64,000 nt of DNA from Rhizophagus irregularis (Eukaryota; Glomeromycota; Glomeromycetes; Glomerales; Glomeraceae). Made by a program: the position numbers and the translations under genes. The DNA lies in assembly GCF_026210795.1 (NCBI RefSeq), contig NC_089444.1:3958501-4022500 (forward strand), given 5' to 3'. Position 1 is the stretch's first letter. Each line of letters starts with the position of its first letter. The notes under the pieces were generated by a model, which did no database searches, was not told the DNA's origin, and saw nothing but the letters and a program-made list of their open reading frames with translations. This document shows, in pieces, positions 37,040 through 48,193 of the stretch.

Positions 37040-38475
37040 CTATTTTAAAAGAATAGGGAATAAACTAAATTTCATAATGAAATATTTAATATAATTTCCT
37101 TGTATCATTTCTTCAATTACTGGCGTGGGGTTTTCGAATTTTTCTTCTCTCATTTCTTTATTCCAAACTGAAAAAATAGTCCCTAAAAGAGATAGAAATT
37201 GCATCAAAATTGTATGTCTTTTTTTAAAAGTAAAATATGATAAAATAAGAATACTTCACATACCATTTAACTTTGGATTATAAATACATTTAAAATATGA
37301 TGACATCAATTGGTGACCACCAATGATCAGGAACTTCAATTTCCTGATAGAGAGTATTAAATACTGTAAATAAATTTAATATCCTAAAACAAAAGAAATT
37401 GTCTAAGCAAAGAAAATAAATTTTTTTAAATTAAATTTAAAATTTGCGTTTTACGCACTCCAGCTTTAGTGGCACTGTAAACACCAAAAGTAAACACCGG
37501 ACGTATTGCAGTGATTGAAGCCGTGTTAATTATACTAATACCACCTTGCGGATTATTTTGTTTTAAATACTATGATTGGAATGCAAGTTTCGTTCCTATA
37601 ATAAAAGAAATCGTTATAATTATCTAATTGTTTCAGGGATAAATAATTGAATTTTTTTACCGTAAATTACACCAATAAGATTGATTTCTATAAGTTTTCT
37701 AAAGTGTGTTGGTTCTTTTAGTGAATCTTTCAACATTCCATTTTCAATATCCGTAATAGCAGCATTATTAATTACGATTTTAAAATAAAGTAGATAAAGT
37801 TAAATTCATTAAAAACTTTTTATTCACAATAAAATAAAGATTTCTTATAAATCAGCATAAACTTACATCAATTTGTCCAAATGTTTGTTTAGTTTTATCA
37901 AATAAGCTTATTAGTTCATTCCACTTGCTTACATCCGTCGGTTTTATGAAAAATCGCAATCATTTCTGACTTACTAATAAAAAAAAAGATATTATTAATT
38001 ACTGATAAATAGATATGATATTACTTTTTTTTCTTACTTTACGTTAAATTCTTTGGCAATTTTCTCGCTGGCATCTTCATTAACATCAGCGATAACATTT
38101 TCCTCTAAAAATAAGTTTCATGATTTATATTTATAATTTTGTAGAATCGAAATTTATAATAAAAGTAAGCATATTACATTTACCCTTCATCGCTCGACTA
38201 AACGTGTCGCAATTGCTAAATAGTTTATCAGATAGATATATAACAAGATTATAAAAACATGATGAGATTCATAATCCTTTTTTTTTTTATTTTTTTTAAG
38301 AATACATACGACCAATTCCCGAGGACTTACCTGAATTAACCAAACTTCTTAATAAATTTAAAAATGTCATGAAAATTATATAGGGATCACAATTTTGGAA
38401 TAAATTAAATAAATTACCAGTAAATAATAGCAACTTTCAGTTTCCTTTGACTTGTTGAGTAGTCATTACGAAAAA
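37040..38475 (-). pseudogene. Short-chain dehydrogenase/reductase pseudogene
   Basis: Starts MTTQQVKGN at 38465 and has about seven small exons with GT-AG borders. In order: SSGIGR (about 38310-38330), part of the Gly-rich nucleotide-binding motif; AIATRLVERMKG; VIADVNEDASEKIAKEFNVK (about 38045-38105); FIKPTDVSKWNELISLFDKT (about 37900-37960); KIVINNAAI (the NNAG-like motif); INTASITAI; YSATKAGV (about 37465-37490), the catalytic Tyr-x3-Lys; and a C-terminal part with VWNKEMREEKFENPTPVIEE ending at 37041. Breaks include a stop straight after MTTQQVKGN, a stop in LAFQS*YLKQ, and poor continuity at the Gly-rich motif. The substrate cannot be inferred. Confidence 0.7.
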
Positions 38476-40400
38476 AAATAGGAAAAAAAAATATTATCGC
38501 AATGATATAATTCCGATGTTTGTTTATTTGTTCCTTTTAAAGTTCGCAAGTTCATGCACAAAAAAATTACAAAATTGGGCAAGATTTTGTTTTATGATAC
38601 TTGAATTGTGCACCCTCAAAACGCGCATTAATGAAATAATAAATTGTAAAATTTTGTTTACAATGTATTTTACATTTTTAAACACTATATTATACATTTT
38701 TATATATTGTATTGTACGATTTTAAGTATTATATTACATATTTTGATCGGATACCATACATTGTATTTTTAAGTACATTGTATTAAAACATTAAACTATA
38801 CGAAATTCTCTTTTCCACTACGTCGATTTTACTATTTTTAGTAGACGACAAAATTTGATGAACATTCTTAACGTCCTTATGTGTCTTATTTCCTATTACA
38901 CTTATTACTAAAAAAGTTTAAAAAAATTTTAATACATGCTCGGGAACTTTTGTACATAAAAGATGCTTAATATTCAGTAAATTATATTTATTATATGTAC
39001 ATCTAATTTTTAAGTATTATCTTGAAAATAAAGTTTGAAAAAATTATATTTTAAATATCAATTATGAAAATTATACTGTATCAGATATAATATAAAGTTC
39101 TTATTGGAGATGCAGACAAAAATAAATCAAGCTTCTTAGATCCCCATAACCGTATTTAATATTACTAGGTATTATAAATATTGATAAAAATATGAATATA
39201 TTTTTGTGTCTAGAATTAAAAATTGGATGGAAAAAATATATCTTCGCAAGTCAATATATACATTTCGTACTATCTCAAATAGATTCTATCACTCGAGGCT
39301 CTCTCATATCGCCGTGATTTTATCATCTAAGCAAGAAGTTATCAAGAAATTTCTCACAATCAGAGTAATACAAATATAGTAAGTAACTAGTCACAAGATT
39401 TTATTCAATAATAAATTTTTAAATAAAAAAAAATCTGATTACTAGTATATTTCATTTTACTACTATATAATTATAATATTGTAAATAATTGTTGAACTAT
39501 ATTTTCTAACCTTTTTTTTCTCTGAGGAATATTAATAGATTCGTGACTAACCTTGCCATGCTATATATGAGATTTATGCAACAAAATATAATAGAAATCG
39601 ACAACGTATTATGGAATGATTTTAACCTAATATTGAAATGCCTTACCTTATACTTTATAATTTTGGTAATTCGCGAGAGATGGGAAGATTTTCATTAGAT
39701 CGCGTAACACAAAAAATATTGGCGGTACGACGGTACGTCGGTACGTCGGTACGTTATAATTATTTTAAAGGAAAAAATTAAATAAATAGATCATCCAACT
39801 GAATAAAATTATAATTTCTTCACTAAGATCACAACGAATAAAAGACACAACGCTAGAATCACACAACAACTACAGTACATTAACCAAAGTATTCTGGGAA
39901 GCAGTAAAATGGTATTTTAAGACACTACATTACATATTTATATGAAAATACTCATATAAAGTTTATCTATTTATTATTATGTCGTATTATGGGATTTTTT
40001 TATAAAATTTATCTTAGACGCTATTTAAGTGAAATTTATATAAGAAACTATACTTGGGGTGAACAAATCTAAGATTCTTTATCAACTTAGATTATCTACC
40101 CTGCATAAAACTTTTTTAAATTTTTATAAAAACAATAAAAGACGAACGTGTCAACTTTTCAATAGTCGCAAAGAAACTTGAGATTTTGTGTCGTTGATCT
40201 CGTATTACATGACTTTTTGATAATTGAAACTAAAGACGTATGCTGGGTATAAATCATTTAAAGTATTGAAACCGATCATTGTTTTTTTGGATTTAACATA
40301 GTTTCTCTAGTTAAACTCCATCATATCCTATATCCTGCATATTATCAATAATAATAATAATATTTGAGATAATATTTATATAATCCTTAATTAAAATATA
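38476..40400. other. AT-rich region with no recognised gene
   Basis: I see no conserved coding segment on either strand. The only distinct structure is a short tandem repeat at 39724-39755. CATGATATAATTCC-like and TATA-rich runs are composition. Confidence 0.5.
39724..39755 (+). repeat. Four tandem GGTACG(A/T)(C/T) octamers
   Basis: GGTACGAC, GGTACGTC, GGTACGTC and GGTACGTT in direct succession. The GC content is well above that of its surroundings. GTAC/TACG makes each unit nearly self-complementary. Confidence 0.8.
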
Positions 40401-41250
40401 TTTGACTATGTTACAGAATACACTTTGAAAAATTCATCACCAATTCTTTTAAATCTATCAAATGTTATATACATGTTATTCATTACAACTTTTTATATGA
40501 ATTTACAGTATACTGACAGTATTAAATTTTAATAAACAGACGCTGTCAGCGTTATTGGTGACTATATTTCACGTCATTTTTTAGTGGTCAGAAACACTAT
40601 TGCTTTTCTATAATTTTAAATATTTTAATGATATTCGGAATTTTTTTCGGTCACAATCGCGTGAAGATTGATATTCCGTCGGAATAGATCTAAAGCACTT
40701 TTCACTATATGTAATATCATTAATTACCGCTCCCTTATTATTTATAACTATAAAATTCGTAGTAATCTCCCGTTTGGAAAAAGTGAAATCTTTAATATTT
40801 GAATAAGTTAAAGGGATATGATGACTTTTCTTTGTTCTATGATGATTACATTTAATTTTAATACTAAAGTATTTATAATATTAGAAATATTTAAGTGAAG
40901 ATGCTACTATATTACTACTGTATTACGCCTACAGTATATAACTGAATTCAATATAAAGAACGGTCAAATTTCCAATTTCATTTCAGATTCTTTAAAAATT
41001 ACATTATCGTTAACATTAACTGTTAAGTATATTCATATTATAATGGTATGATAGTTAACTCAAATATTAAAAAACATTTTAAAGCTTCTTATCGCGTTTA
41101 CCTAGTTTGAACCGACGGAATGTTTCTAGAAAAAAATCTTTAAATGTCTCGAATCTCGAGAACAGTGCGAGAACCTATATAATATTAATTCGTAATCCGC
41201 CTGATAAGCGGTGATCGACATATAGTATATACATTTTAAACGTTTTTCAG
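40400..41250 (-). repeat. Inverted, diverged copy of the module tail
   Basis: Reverse complement shares landmarks with 19830-20900 and 51660-52460: TCACGCGATTGTGACC-type, ATTCCGACGGAATATC-type, TTTATTAAAATTTAATACTG and ATGAATAACA(C/T)GTATA. It lacks the element that starts at 20908, so it preserves the pre-insertion sequence. More diverged than the other two copies. Confidence 0.65.
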
Positions 41251-41300
41251 AATCCTTCTAATCTTACTTATTAAACAACTTCTAAAGTAATACTAAAGCA

Positions 41301-43210
41301 ATGTCAAAGCAAAAAGAATACTCAGTTTCACTTATTTCTGCAGGAGAATTTATAGACAACTTGCATTATGGACCACTCAAATCCAAGAACACATACAATC
41401 CGATTTTCATACCGAATTGGAAGAGTTGAAAGGGTATTTGTTGTATTATTTAGTTTTTGTGTAGGCTATTATATTTTTGATCTGATTTCTACTTGGATAT
41501 TTTTTTTTATAGGTTTGATTTCGACTTTTGATTTATTTCTTATAGGTAGTACGTTTTAGGATTTTATTTTGCGGACATCTTTTCGGTTCAGAATTTCTTT
41601 TCTTGTAGGTTTCTTTCTTTCGAATTTTTTTTTATTGTGTAGAATTCTTCATTCTGCTCGGACTTGATTTTTTTTCTTTTTTTTTTTGTAGGTAGCCTCG
41701 GTCCTTGGATTTTTCTTTTGTAGGTTCCTTCGATTCGAGCCTTTGAACCTTTCTTCTTGGTCCCGAGGGCTCGATGGTAAAGTATACAATTCAATCATAA
41801 GCCAGGTGTAGGCTCGACTCCTGCTTGGAGAACTTTGATCGTTTGTTGCTCTGACTTTAATTAGAACTTGGGCTTTGGGTTTTCTTTTGTAGTACTTCGA
41901 TTCGAACTTGGGCTTTGGATTTTCTTTAAATTTTTTTTTTTATTTTAACGAAACGTTAACTAACGTTTCATTTTCTTTCTTTTTTTTCTAGACGGTCAGG
42001 CAGAACGCGAAGAGTTCGGTAGGGGTTTCGGCAAACTTTTATTACTTTTATTAAATCTTGCAATGAAACATTTTTAACATTTCGTTTTTTGTCTTGTAGG
42101 TAGTAGGTACTCCAATTTTTTTTCGGTTTCAATTTATGGACAGAATAGATGATTTTCGATCGAAATGAAACTCTATTTGATTTTGTTATTAACATTTCAC
42201 AATTTTTTTGTAGATTATTTGGCTGGTAAATGAAACTCAATATTAAAATTTTTTTGTAGATCTTTCGGCTTAGTTTATGTTTAGACGGATTCGAATTTTG
42301 GAAATTATAGGTTTTGAAGTGAAGTCTTCGAAACTTTTTACTAACGTTTCTTTTTTTTTAAGTCTTGGTGTCGATCTAGGGGTTTGAGTTCGGTAAGAAC
42401 GTTGTGAAACAATTTTTTGGGGTTTTTTTTTGACATTAGAAACATTTTTTAACGTTTCTTTTCTTTTCATGGACACTAGCCTAGCCTTAGAAATGACCTG
42501 CTGGTAAGTCCATTGGGAAGGGTTTTTTTGACATTGGCTTGAAGAAACGTACTAACGTTTCTTTTTTCTTTATTTTTTTCCTTCACCGTTCTCAACCTTC
42601 TCTCTCGCTCTTCCCACCTTACCCTTCTCACCTTTCCTCTCACTCTTCTTTCTCTCTTCCTCTTTACCCCTTCCTCTCTCTCTCTTATTTTCCCCGACCT
42701 TTCTTCTCTTACTTTTGTAGGGCGGAATTTCTTCATAAGTTTATTTATTATTATTAATTTTGGTTTTTTAATTTTTTTTTTATTTATCTTTCATTTTGTA
42801 CAGTTATCGACAGATTTGTACTTCCTAGATCGTATTGGTAGGTTTTGTAGCGTTTCACTTCGAAACTTTTTTAAAGTTTTTTTTTTATATTACTATTCAG
42901 TTTAATTTTTTTTATTAATTTGTTTTTAACATTTTTGTAGGTTTCTACTTCATTGAACTTACTAGATCTTGAATGATAAGTAAGTTAAGAAACGGTTCGG
43001 GTTGAAACTTTTTTTCAAAGTTTTTTTTTTAACACCTCTTTTCTATTTTGTAGATATATTTTTCATTTTTAGGTCGGACTTGGACGAATTTGACTCGGAA
43101 ATTTTTTATAGATTTCGTGAATTTTGGGAAGATAATCTTTAAGAAACATTTCATTAATGTTTCTTTTTATTTTTAGGTTTCGGCATCTTTTGGAACGGAT
43201 GATGATATTT
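41301..43210 (+). other. Micro-exon / hairpin mini-intron array 2
   Basis: A possible first exon begins ATG at 41301 (MSKQKEYSVSLISAGEFIDN...) and stays open for about 40 codons before donor-like sites near 41435. Then at least ten acceptors (T-rich, ending TTTTGTAG or TTTTTAG) and GTAAG/GTAAA donors follow, with a pyrimidine tract at 42580-42715 inside the array. Hairpins around the branch-like motif: 41950-41957 with 41962-41969; 42544-42550 with 42555-42561; 43143-43150 with 43156-43163. The last has A-T where the first has G-C at the same stem position. Reading frames across the exons are not evident. Confidence 0.5.
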
Positions 43211-43804
43211 TTATATCAAAGACGATTTTTAACGTGCGTGTGGACCGAATTTTGATTATATTAGATAGTTGCTATAAACATGCAGATATTTAAAGTGTTT
43301 AATAAATTCAGATTTGTAACTAATATTAAAGCCAAATTAATAAATACTGAAACTAAATTTGGGTCGTCTTTAGACCATAATTTGACATAAAGTTTTGTGT
43401 CGAATATATTACTAATATTAGGTTGAATAAAAGAACGAATAATGACCAAATAATTAGTTTGAATATCAGTCATTATAAATTTTTTAAAAAAATTAAAAAA
43501 TTGTTGTGATTCCAACTAATTTACTGCCACCACATCACGCGAAGCTTCAGATTTTAGAAAAGTTGAAAGTTTGAATTTGTGGAATAATGAAAAAAAAGCA
43601 ATTAATATAAATATTTCATAACTGAAACTAACTTTTTATTAATTGGATAATTGCTATTGATGCTAATGTTGATCCAAAATTCTTTCAAGAAACTATTTTT
43701 TTTTATTCAATTTACAATGATTGGATGCACATTCGTTGTAATAAGTCACGTGATCAAACAACACATGACTATTCGATTAAAAAATTTTTTTGTTTAAATA
43801 TTAC
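43211..43804. other. Spacer between arrays
   Basis: An open frame on the minus strand (43261-43515, 84 codons) has a plain hydrophobic composition and no recognisable motif; I do not call it a gene. CACGTG occurs at 43747-43752. Confidence 0.4.
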
Positions 43805-44045
43805 CTACAAAAAAATACAAATAAAAAAAAGTTAAAACCGTTTTTAATAAAGAAAAAAAATAAAAAAATAAAAATAAAATTTTCGAAGTTTTTATTATAT
43901 TAAAGAAATAGATCATTATACCTTCATGTCTAAGGGATTTGAGGGACCGACCACCTAAAAAAAAAGGAAACGTTAATGATCATTTCGTTAAAAAAAGATG
44001 AATTTTTTTTTAAAAAAAACCTGATATCTACCTTGAGATCCATTG
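43805..44045 (-). other. Short micro-exon array on the minus strand
   Basis: Reading the minus strand: exon ending AATGGATCTCAAG followed by GTAGATATC, a T-rich intron with GAAATGATCATTAACGTTTC, an acceptor TTTTTTTTTAG, then exon GTGGTCGGTCCCTCAAATCC ending GACATGAAG with donor GTATAATG. This is the same grammar as the plus-strand arrays, in opposite orientation and next to the oxygenase gene. Confidence 0.45.
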
Positions 44046-44266
44046 TTAACGCAACTACGCGACTTTCTAATGATTACATTGTTAACATACAATAAAATCA
44101 TGTGGTTATACGACCTTTTATTGTCTCTTTAGTAAATAATTAGATTAGATTTGCTTTTTTGTTACTTTATTTCTATAACTTGTCATTATATTAAAAATTT
44201 TAAAAAATAAATTTTTACATGAATAATATACAATTTGCAAGATATTTTGATAATAAAATTTTATTT

Positions 44267-45574
44267 TTATTTTTTCTTTTTCTTTTTATTTTTTTGATTA
44301 ACATTTGATTTTCTTTTTTTTTGATTATTATTATTGTTGTTATTTATATGAATAAAAGATTCAGGAAATAAATCATTATGTGTGAAAAATACTAATGAAT
44401 GCCTAACACCAGAACATGGAAGATTTCCATGTACTAATAAATTAGACCTAAATGCTAAAATATTTCCAGGTTTTAATTTTATACGTATATTAAGTTGTGG
44501 AAATATTAAATCACCACCTTTCCATTCACCTAATGGTACAAGCCAACAAAAACCATATTTATCATCATCACGATCTATATGACATCCACAGATAGTATTG
44601 AAATTTACAGCACACATTCCGAATACCTTAAATAATTTTTTAACCTAGGAATTTATAATAAACCAAAAATTAAGTATTTAATTTATGAAAATAATGATAT
44701 TTTTTAATTATTTACCTGCGGTGGAAAGCAAAGATTACTTAAATTTCTATACATTGATGGATAATAAAATTCCATTATATTTGCGATATAATCTGCCACC
44801 TCATTAATTTCATATAGCATTTTGTCAACGCAACTATTAAATATTATAAAATAGTAATGTTTAAAATGCCAAATTATTATAAAAAAAATCAAATAAAAAT
44901 GAATAAAAACATACCAAGAATGATTAAAATATTCATCATTCTTAACTTTACACATATAATCCTGGGATTGGTATACAAATTTATTATTGCTTCGAAAAAT
45001 CCCAAAGTGCTGTGTAAAGGGTTGTGTTCCTGAATCTGATAGAACTTTTGATTAGTTTAATTAATTTAACGAAATAAAACATAAGTAATAATCATGTATT
45101 TTACCTTGAGATTCGTAATTAAAACCTTTAAATTTTGGTGGAGCATGGTTGAAATCATTGTGAATATGAGTCCAATATGTTTGAACAGCATGATCTGCAT
45201 TTACAATCAGCTGCTCTTTTTCTTTTGGAACTTCAAATAGACGAAATAAAGTTGCTTTGTTCTCATCTATACAATGATAATTACCTAAATAGTATGATGG
45301 TTAATTTAATATAACAAATTCAAATACAAATTTAATTAATATATATACCTTCAATTGTTTTAAAATTAGATAAATCATAATGCATAGAAATAGAATCCAC
45401 CGTTTTAAGATCTTTATTTTTTTCTCCAATCTGATTTATAACAACTGGTGGATATTCTTTTAAATCCAAATTGATATCATTTGGATTGTTTTCTTTATAT
45501 TCTTTATATTCTTTATATAACAGGTTATGCATACCCAGTAAATAGTTTTCGTATAAATTTATACAATATATCAT
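44267..45574 (-). CDS. 2-oxoglutarate/Fe(II) oxygenase, TET/JBP-like fold, intact
   Basis: Exons 45349-45574, 45105-45284, 44915-45035, 44716-44833 and 44267-44644 join in frame with GT-AG borders to a 340-aa protein. The last exon holds the double-stranded beta-helix core: the iron ligands His-x-Asp in CGCHIDRDDDKYGFCWLVPL, GEWKGGDLIFPQL, PGNILAFRSNLLVHGN with the distal His, and GVRHSLVFFTHN with the Arg expected to bind 2-oxoglutarate. This pattern resembles the single-domain fungal oxygenases related to TET/JBP, some of which oxidise 5-methylcytosine; in fungi such genes are often linked to transposons. A different substrate (protein or RNA) is possible. The N-terminal 200 residues are unassigned. 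The C-terminus is an Asn run followed by a Lys-rich tail (nuclear targeting possible). It sits between two micro-exon arrays. Confidence 0.85.
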
Positions 45575-45990
45575 TATTTTGTATTAAATTTATGCCGATC
45601 CAAATCACATTAATAAAATGATTTTACTAAATCGCGTTAAATTTGTACTAAAATCGATATTTAAAAATGAAATCATACCAAATTTATAATACATATTTAT
45701 TTAAAATATTTTCAAAAATAAATTCCATATAAATTTACATATATTTCAATTATATATTCCGTATAAAATCATTTGACCATAATTTATACAAATTTTGTAT
45801 AAAATTTGTATTACTCCTTCTCTGCACTTAAGAAACTTCCTTGTTCTTTTTTACATGATTGACATTTACATTTTACTTTTATTTTTATTTTTATTTTTAC
45901 ATTATTTAAAATTTTTACATTATTCATATTAATTTAAAAATATAAAAAAAAAAATTTCGGGCCCCCCATTTATATATAAAATTATGTATC
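45575..45990. other. AT-rich upstream region of the oxygenase and array 3
   Basis: Repeated AAATTTGTATAAAATTT-like and ACATTTAC motifs and a run of TTTTTA units near 45878-45900. TATATATAAA at 45971-45980 and TATCACGTGATA at 45994-46005 could serve array 3 on the plus strand. The region is a divergent intergenic space that may hold promoters for both directions. Confidence 0.4.
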
Positions 45991-46019
45991 ACGTATCACG
46001 TGATATTACATTAATAATT

Positions 46020-46086
46020 ACCGCAGCTTCAGCTGCGGTATAGCGAAAAAAAAAATTAAGCTTTTTTGGCAAAGCTTAATTTTTTT
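46020..46086 (+). repeat. Two adjacent strong hairpins before array 3
   Basis: Stem 1: ACCGCAGCT (46020-46028) pairs perfectly with AGCTGCGGT (46031-46039), 2-nt loop. Stem 2: AAATTAAGCTT pairs with AAGCTTAATTT around a loop of about 8 nt (about 46053-46083), followed by a T run. GC-rich stem followed by a second stem and poly-T is notable in such AT-rich DNA; it could be a transcript-end or leader structure or a palindrome of mobile origin. Confidence 0.65.
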
Positions 46087-46208
46087 TCTCTCTTTCACCT
46101 TTTGCTTCCCCTCTCTTTCCTTTCGCCTCCCCTCTCTTTCACCCTTTCCCCTTCCCTCACTCCTATCCCTTCTTCCTCTTTTTTCCACCCCTTCCCCTTC
46201 CCTTCTTT

Positions 46209-47830
46209 CAGAAAATAAAATGGTAAGTTTTGAAGCATTCACTTCAAAACTTTTATTTTTTAAAAAAATTAACTTTTTAGGAAACATTTACTAACGTTTC
46301 CTTTGTTTTTTTTTTGTAGTGGAAGCTAGTTTGGGAGCTTGAAATGGTGAGTTTAACTTAAATTATATATTTTTTTATTAGAAACGTTCTAACTGAACAT
46401 TTCTTTCTTTTTTGTAGGTTTGGTTTCTGGGAATTTAGAAATTCAGAAAACAGTAAGTTTTGTACATTTCACTACAAAACTTCCATTTTTTCTTTTTCTT
46501 TTCTTTAAGAAACGTTCTAACTGAACGTTTCCTTTCTTTTTTGTAGGTCTTTTTAGGCGGTTCTCTTGGTCTCCTTAAACACGAATTTGGTAAAGTATTC
46601 AATTTTTTTTTACTATTTTTGTTTTAACGAAAAATTTCTAACAGTTCGTTATTTCTTTTATCTAGGCGGTTTTCTTTCTGGTGGGTAATTTTTTTTCATT
46701 AATTAATTTAATGAACTCTATTAATGGTTCATTTTTATCTTAGATTTTGCCGATTCTTATCTTTCTTTTTTAGGTATTGCCGATTTTCTGGGTGAGTGTG
46801 CAATTTTATTTTCATTTTATCTATTTGTCTTCACTACTAACAATCAATCTTTCTTCTTTAGGTTTCATTATTTCTTTTTTTATATTTCAATGTCTCTTTT
46901 ATGGAAATAAAGGTGGGTTTTTTATTGTTCGTTTTTTTTTTTGTCATCTTTGATACTAAACTATTAAACTTTCTTTTTTTAGATTTGTCTTCGTTCCACC
47001 CTTCAAATGCATGGGATTTTGGTAAGAAATCGGACAATATTTTTGTTTCTATATATTTCTTTAATGAAACATATACTAACGTTTCAGTTTTTTCTTCTTT
47101 TAGAAGACCAAGTCTTTGAACGCGTAAAAACTCGGTAGGGTGGAGGGATTTTTTTTGAACTATTCTTTGAGAAACATTTATTAACGTTTCTTTCTCCTTT
47201 TTTAGGTAACCTATTCTTTGAACTTCCGAATGTGGATTTTGGTGGGCATTTTTTTCTTAACTATTTATTTTAATGAAACGTTTTCTAACGTTTCAATTTT
47301 TTCTTCTTTTAGATGGTTCTTCTGGTCTCTCTGGATGCGGCATTTTGGTAAGATTGTCATTTTTTTCTTGAAACTTTTATTTTGACGAACATTTTCTAAC
47401 TGTTCTCTTTTGCTTTTTAGACAGTTCTCCAACTCTTTGGACGCGGAACTTTGGTGGGAGTAATATTTTTTTGTTTTATTCCGTCTTTTATTCTGTCTTT
47501 TATTCTGTCTTTTAAAAACAGTTGCTAATTTATTTATTTTCTTTTTTTTAGCAGCTTAGAAACATATCTTAGTGAGAAATCGACTTTCAGTTAGACACAT
47601 GAGATAGGTAAGTTTGGAAAAAAAGGAATTCGAAACTTTGAAAAAGGTTTTTTTTAATATTTTTCTTTTTTTTTTGTAGAGAAGTTAGTTCCAGCTTGGA
47701 AACCAAAATCCCAAGTAAGTTTCGAAAAAGGAATTCGAAACTTTAGAAATAAGATTTTTTTTAACCTTTTTTTTTTTAGGCATCAAATGCTTCTTTAGAT
47801 GGATTTATACAGGATGTGAACTTTCGTATA
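46209..47830 (+). other. Micro-exon / hairpin mini-intron array 3 (best example)
   Basis: At least a dozen exon-intron units after a pyrimidine tract (46085-46209). Clear exons: 46320-46346 (27 nt), 46418-46452 (35 nt), 46547-46589 (43 nt). Clear introns: 46223-46319, 46347-46417 and 46453-46546 (71-97 nt). Intron 46453-46546 has a 9-bp stem at the donor (46455-46463 with 46474-46482) and a 9-bp stem around CTAAC (46509-46517 with 46523-46531). Intron 46223-46319 has a 10-bp donor stem (46225-46234 with 46243-46252). Later branch-region stems: 46710-46716 with 46727-46733, 47274-47282 with 47287-47295, 47387-47391 with 47401-47405; donor stem 47717-47724 with 47736-47743. Exons are related to each other (for example GGTTCTTCTGGTCTCT, GGTTCTCTTGGTCTCCTT, AGTTCTCCAACTCTTTGG), so the array grew by duplication of exon-intron units. 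No stable reading frame seen. Confidence 0.65.
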
Positions 47831-48193
47831 GATTAAATATTGATACAAAATCGATTTAATATAGATTTAGATAGTTGATACAATGAAGCTGAGTTAAACT
47901 GTATTATTATTTAAATAAACAATATTTTTAATTATATAGTATTAAATAAATATAAATAAATTTGGTACATTTATTGGCAAATATTTGGCTTATAGATGGC
48001 TCAACTTCAGAATGGTTTTGTAAAGTATTTGGCATAAATATAGTTAATATTAGAATGAATTTGGAATTAATTCAGAACAAATTAATTCAAATTTCGTGCC
48101 AAACGGGCTCATCCTTATATATTGTATATTTTAATATATATTCGGTACAAATTTATACAAAAACTATTTACTGGGATATATCTTATTTTTTTT
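47831..48193. other. AT-rich spacer
   Basis: No gene or structured repeat recognised between array 3 and the coiled-coil pseudogene. The open frame at 47962-48210 is short and without features. Confidence 0.4.

Noticed and set aside
42476-42736. Arg/Lys/Glu-rich minus-strand frames opposite the pyrimidine tracts (also 46018-46287 minus) and Ser/Phe/Leu-rich plus frames
   Set aside because: Low-complexity C/T sequence lacks stops by composition; no conservation between arrays.
43261-43515. 84-codon minus-strand frame between arrays
   Set aside because: No homologous copy, no motif and ordinary AT-rich composition; too weak to call.
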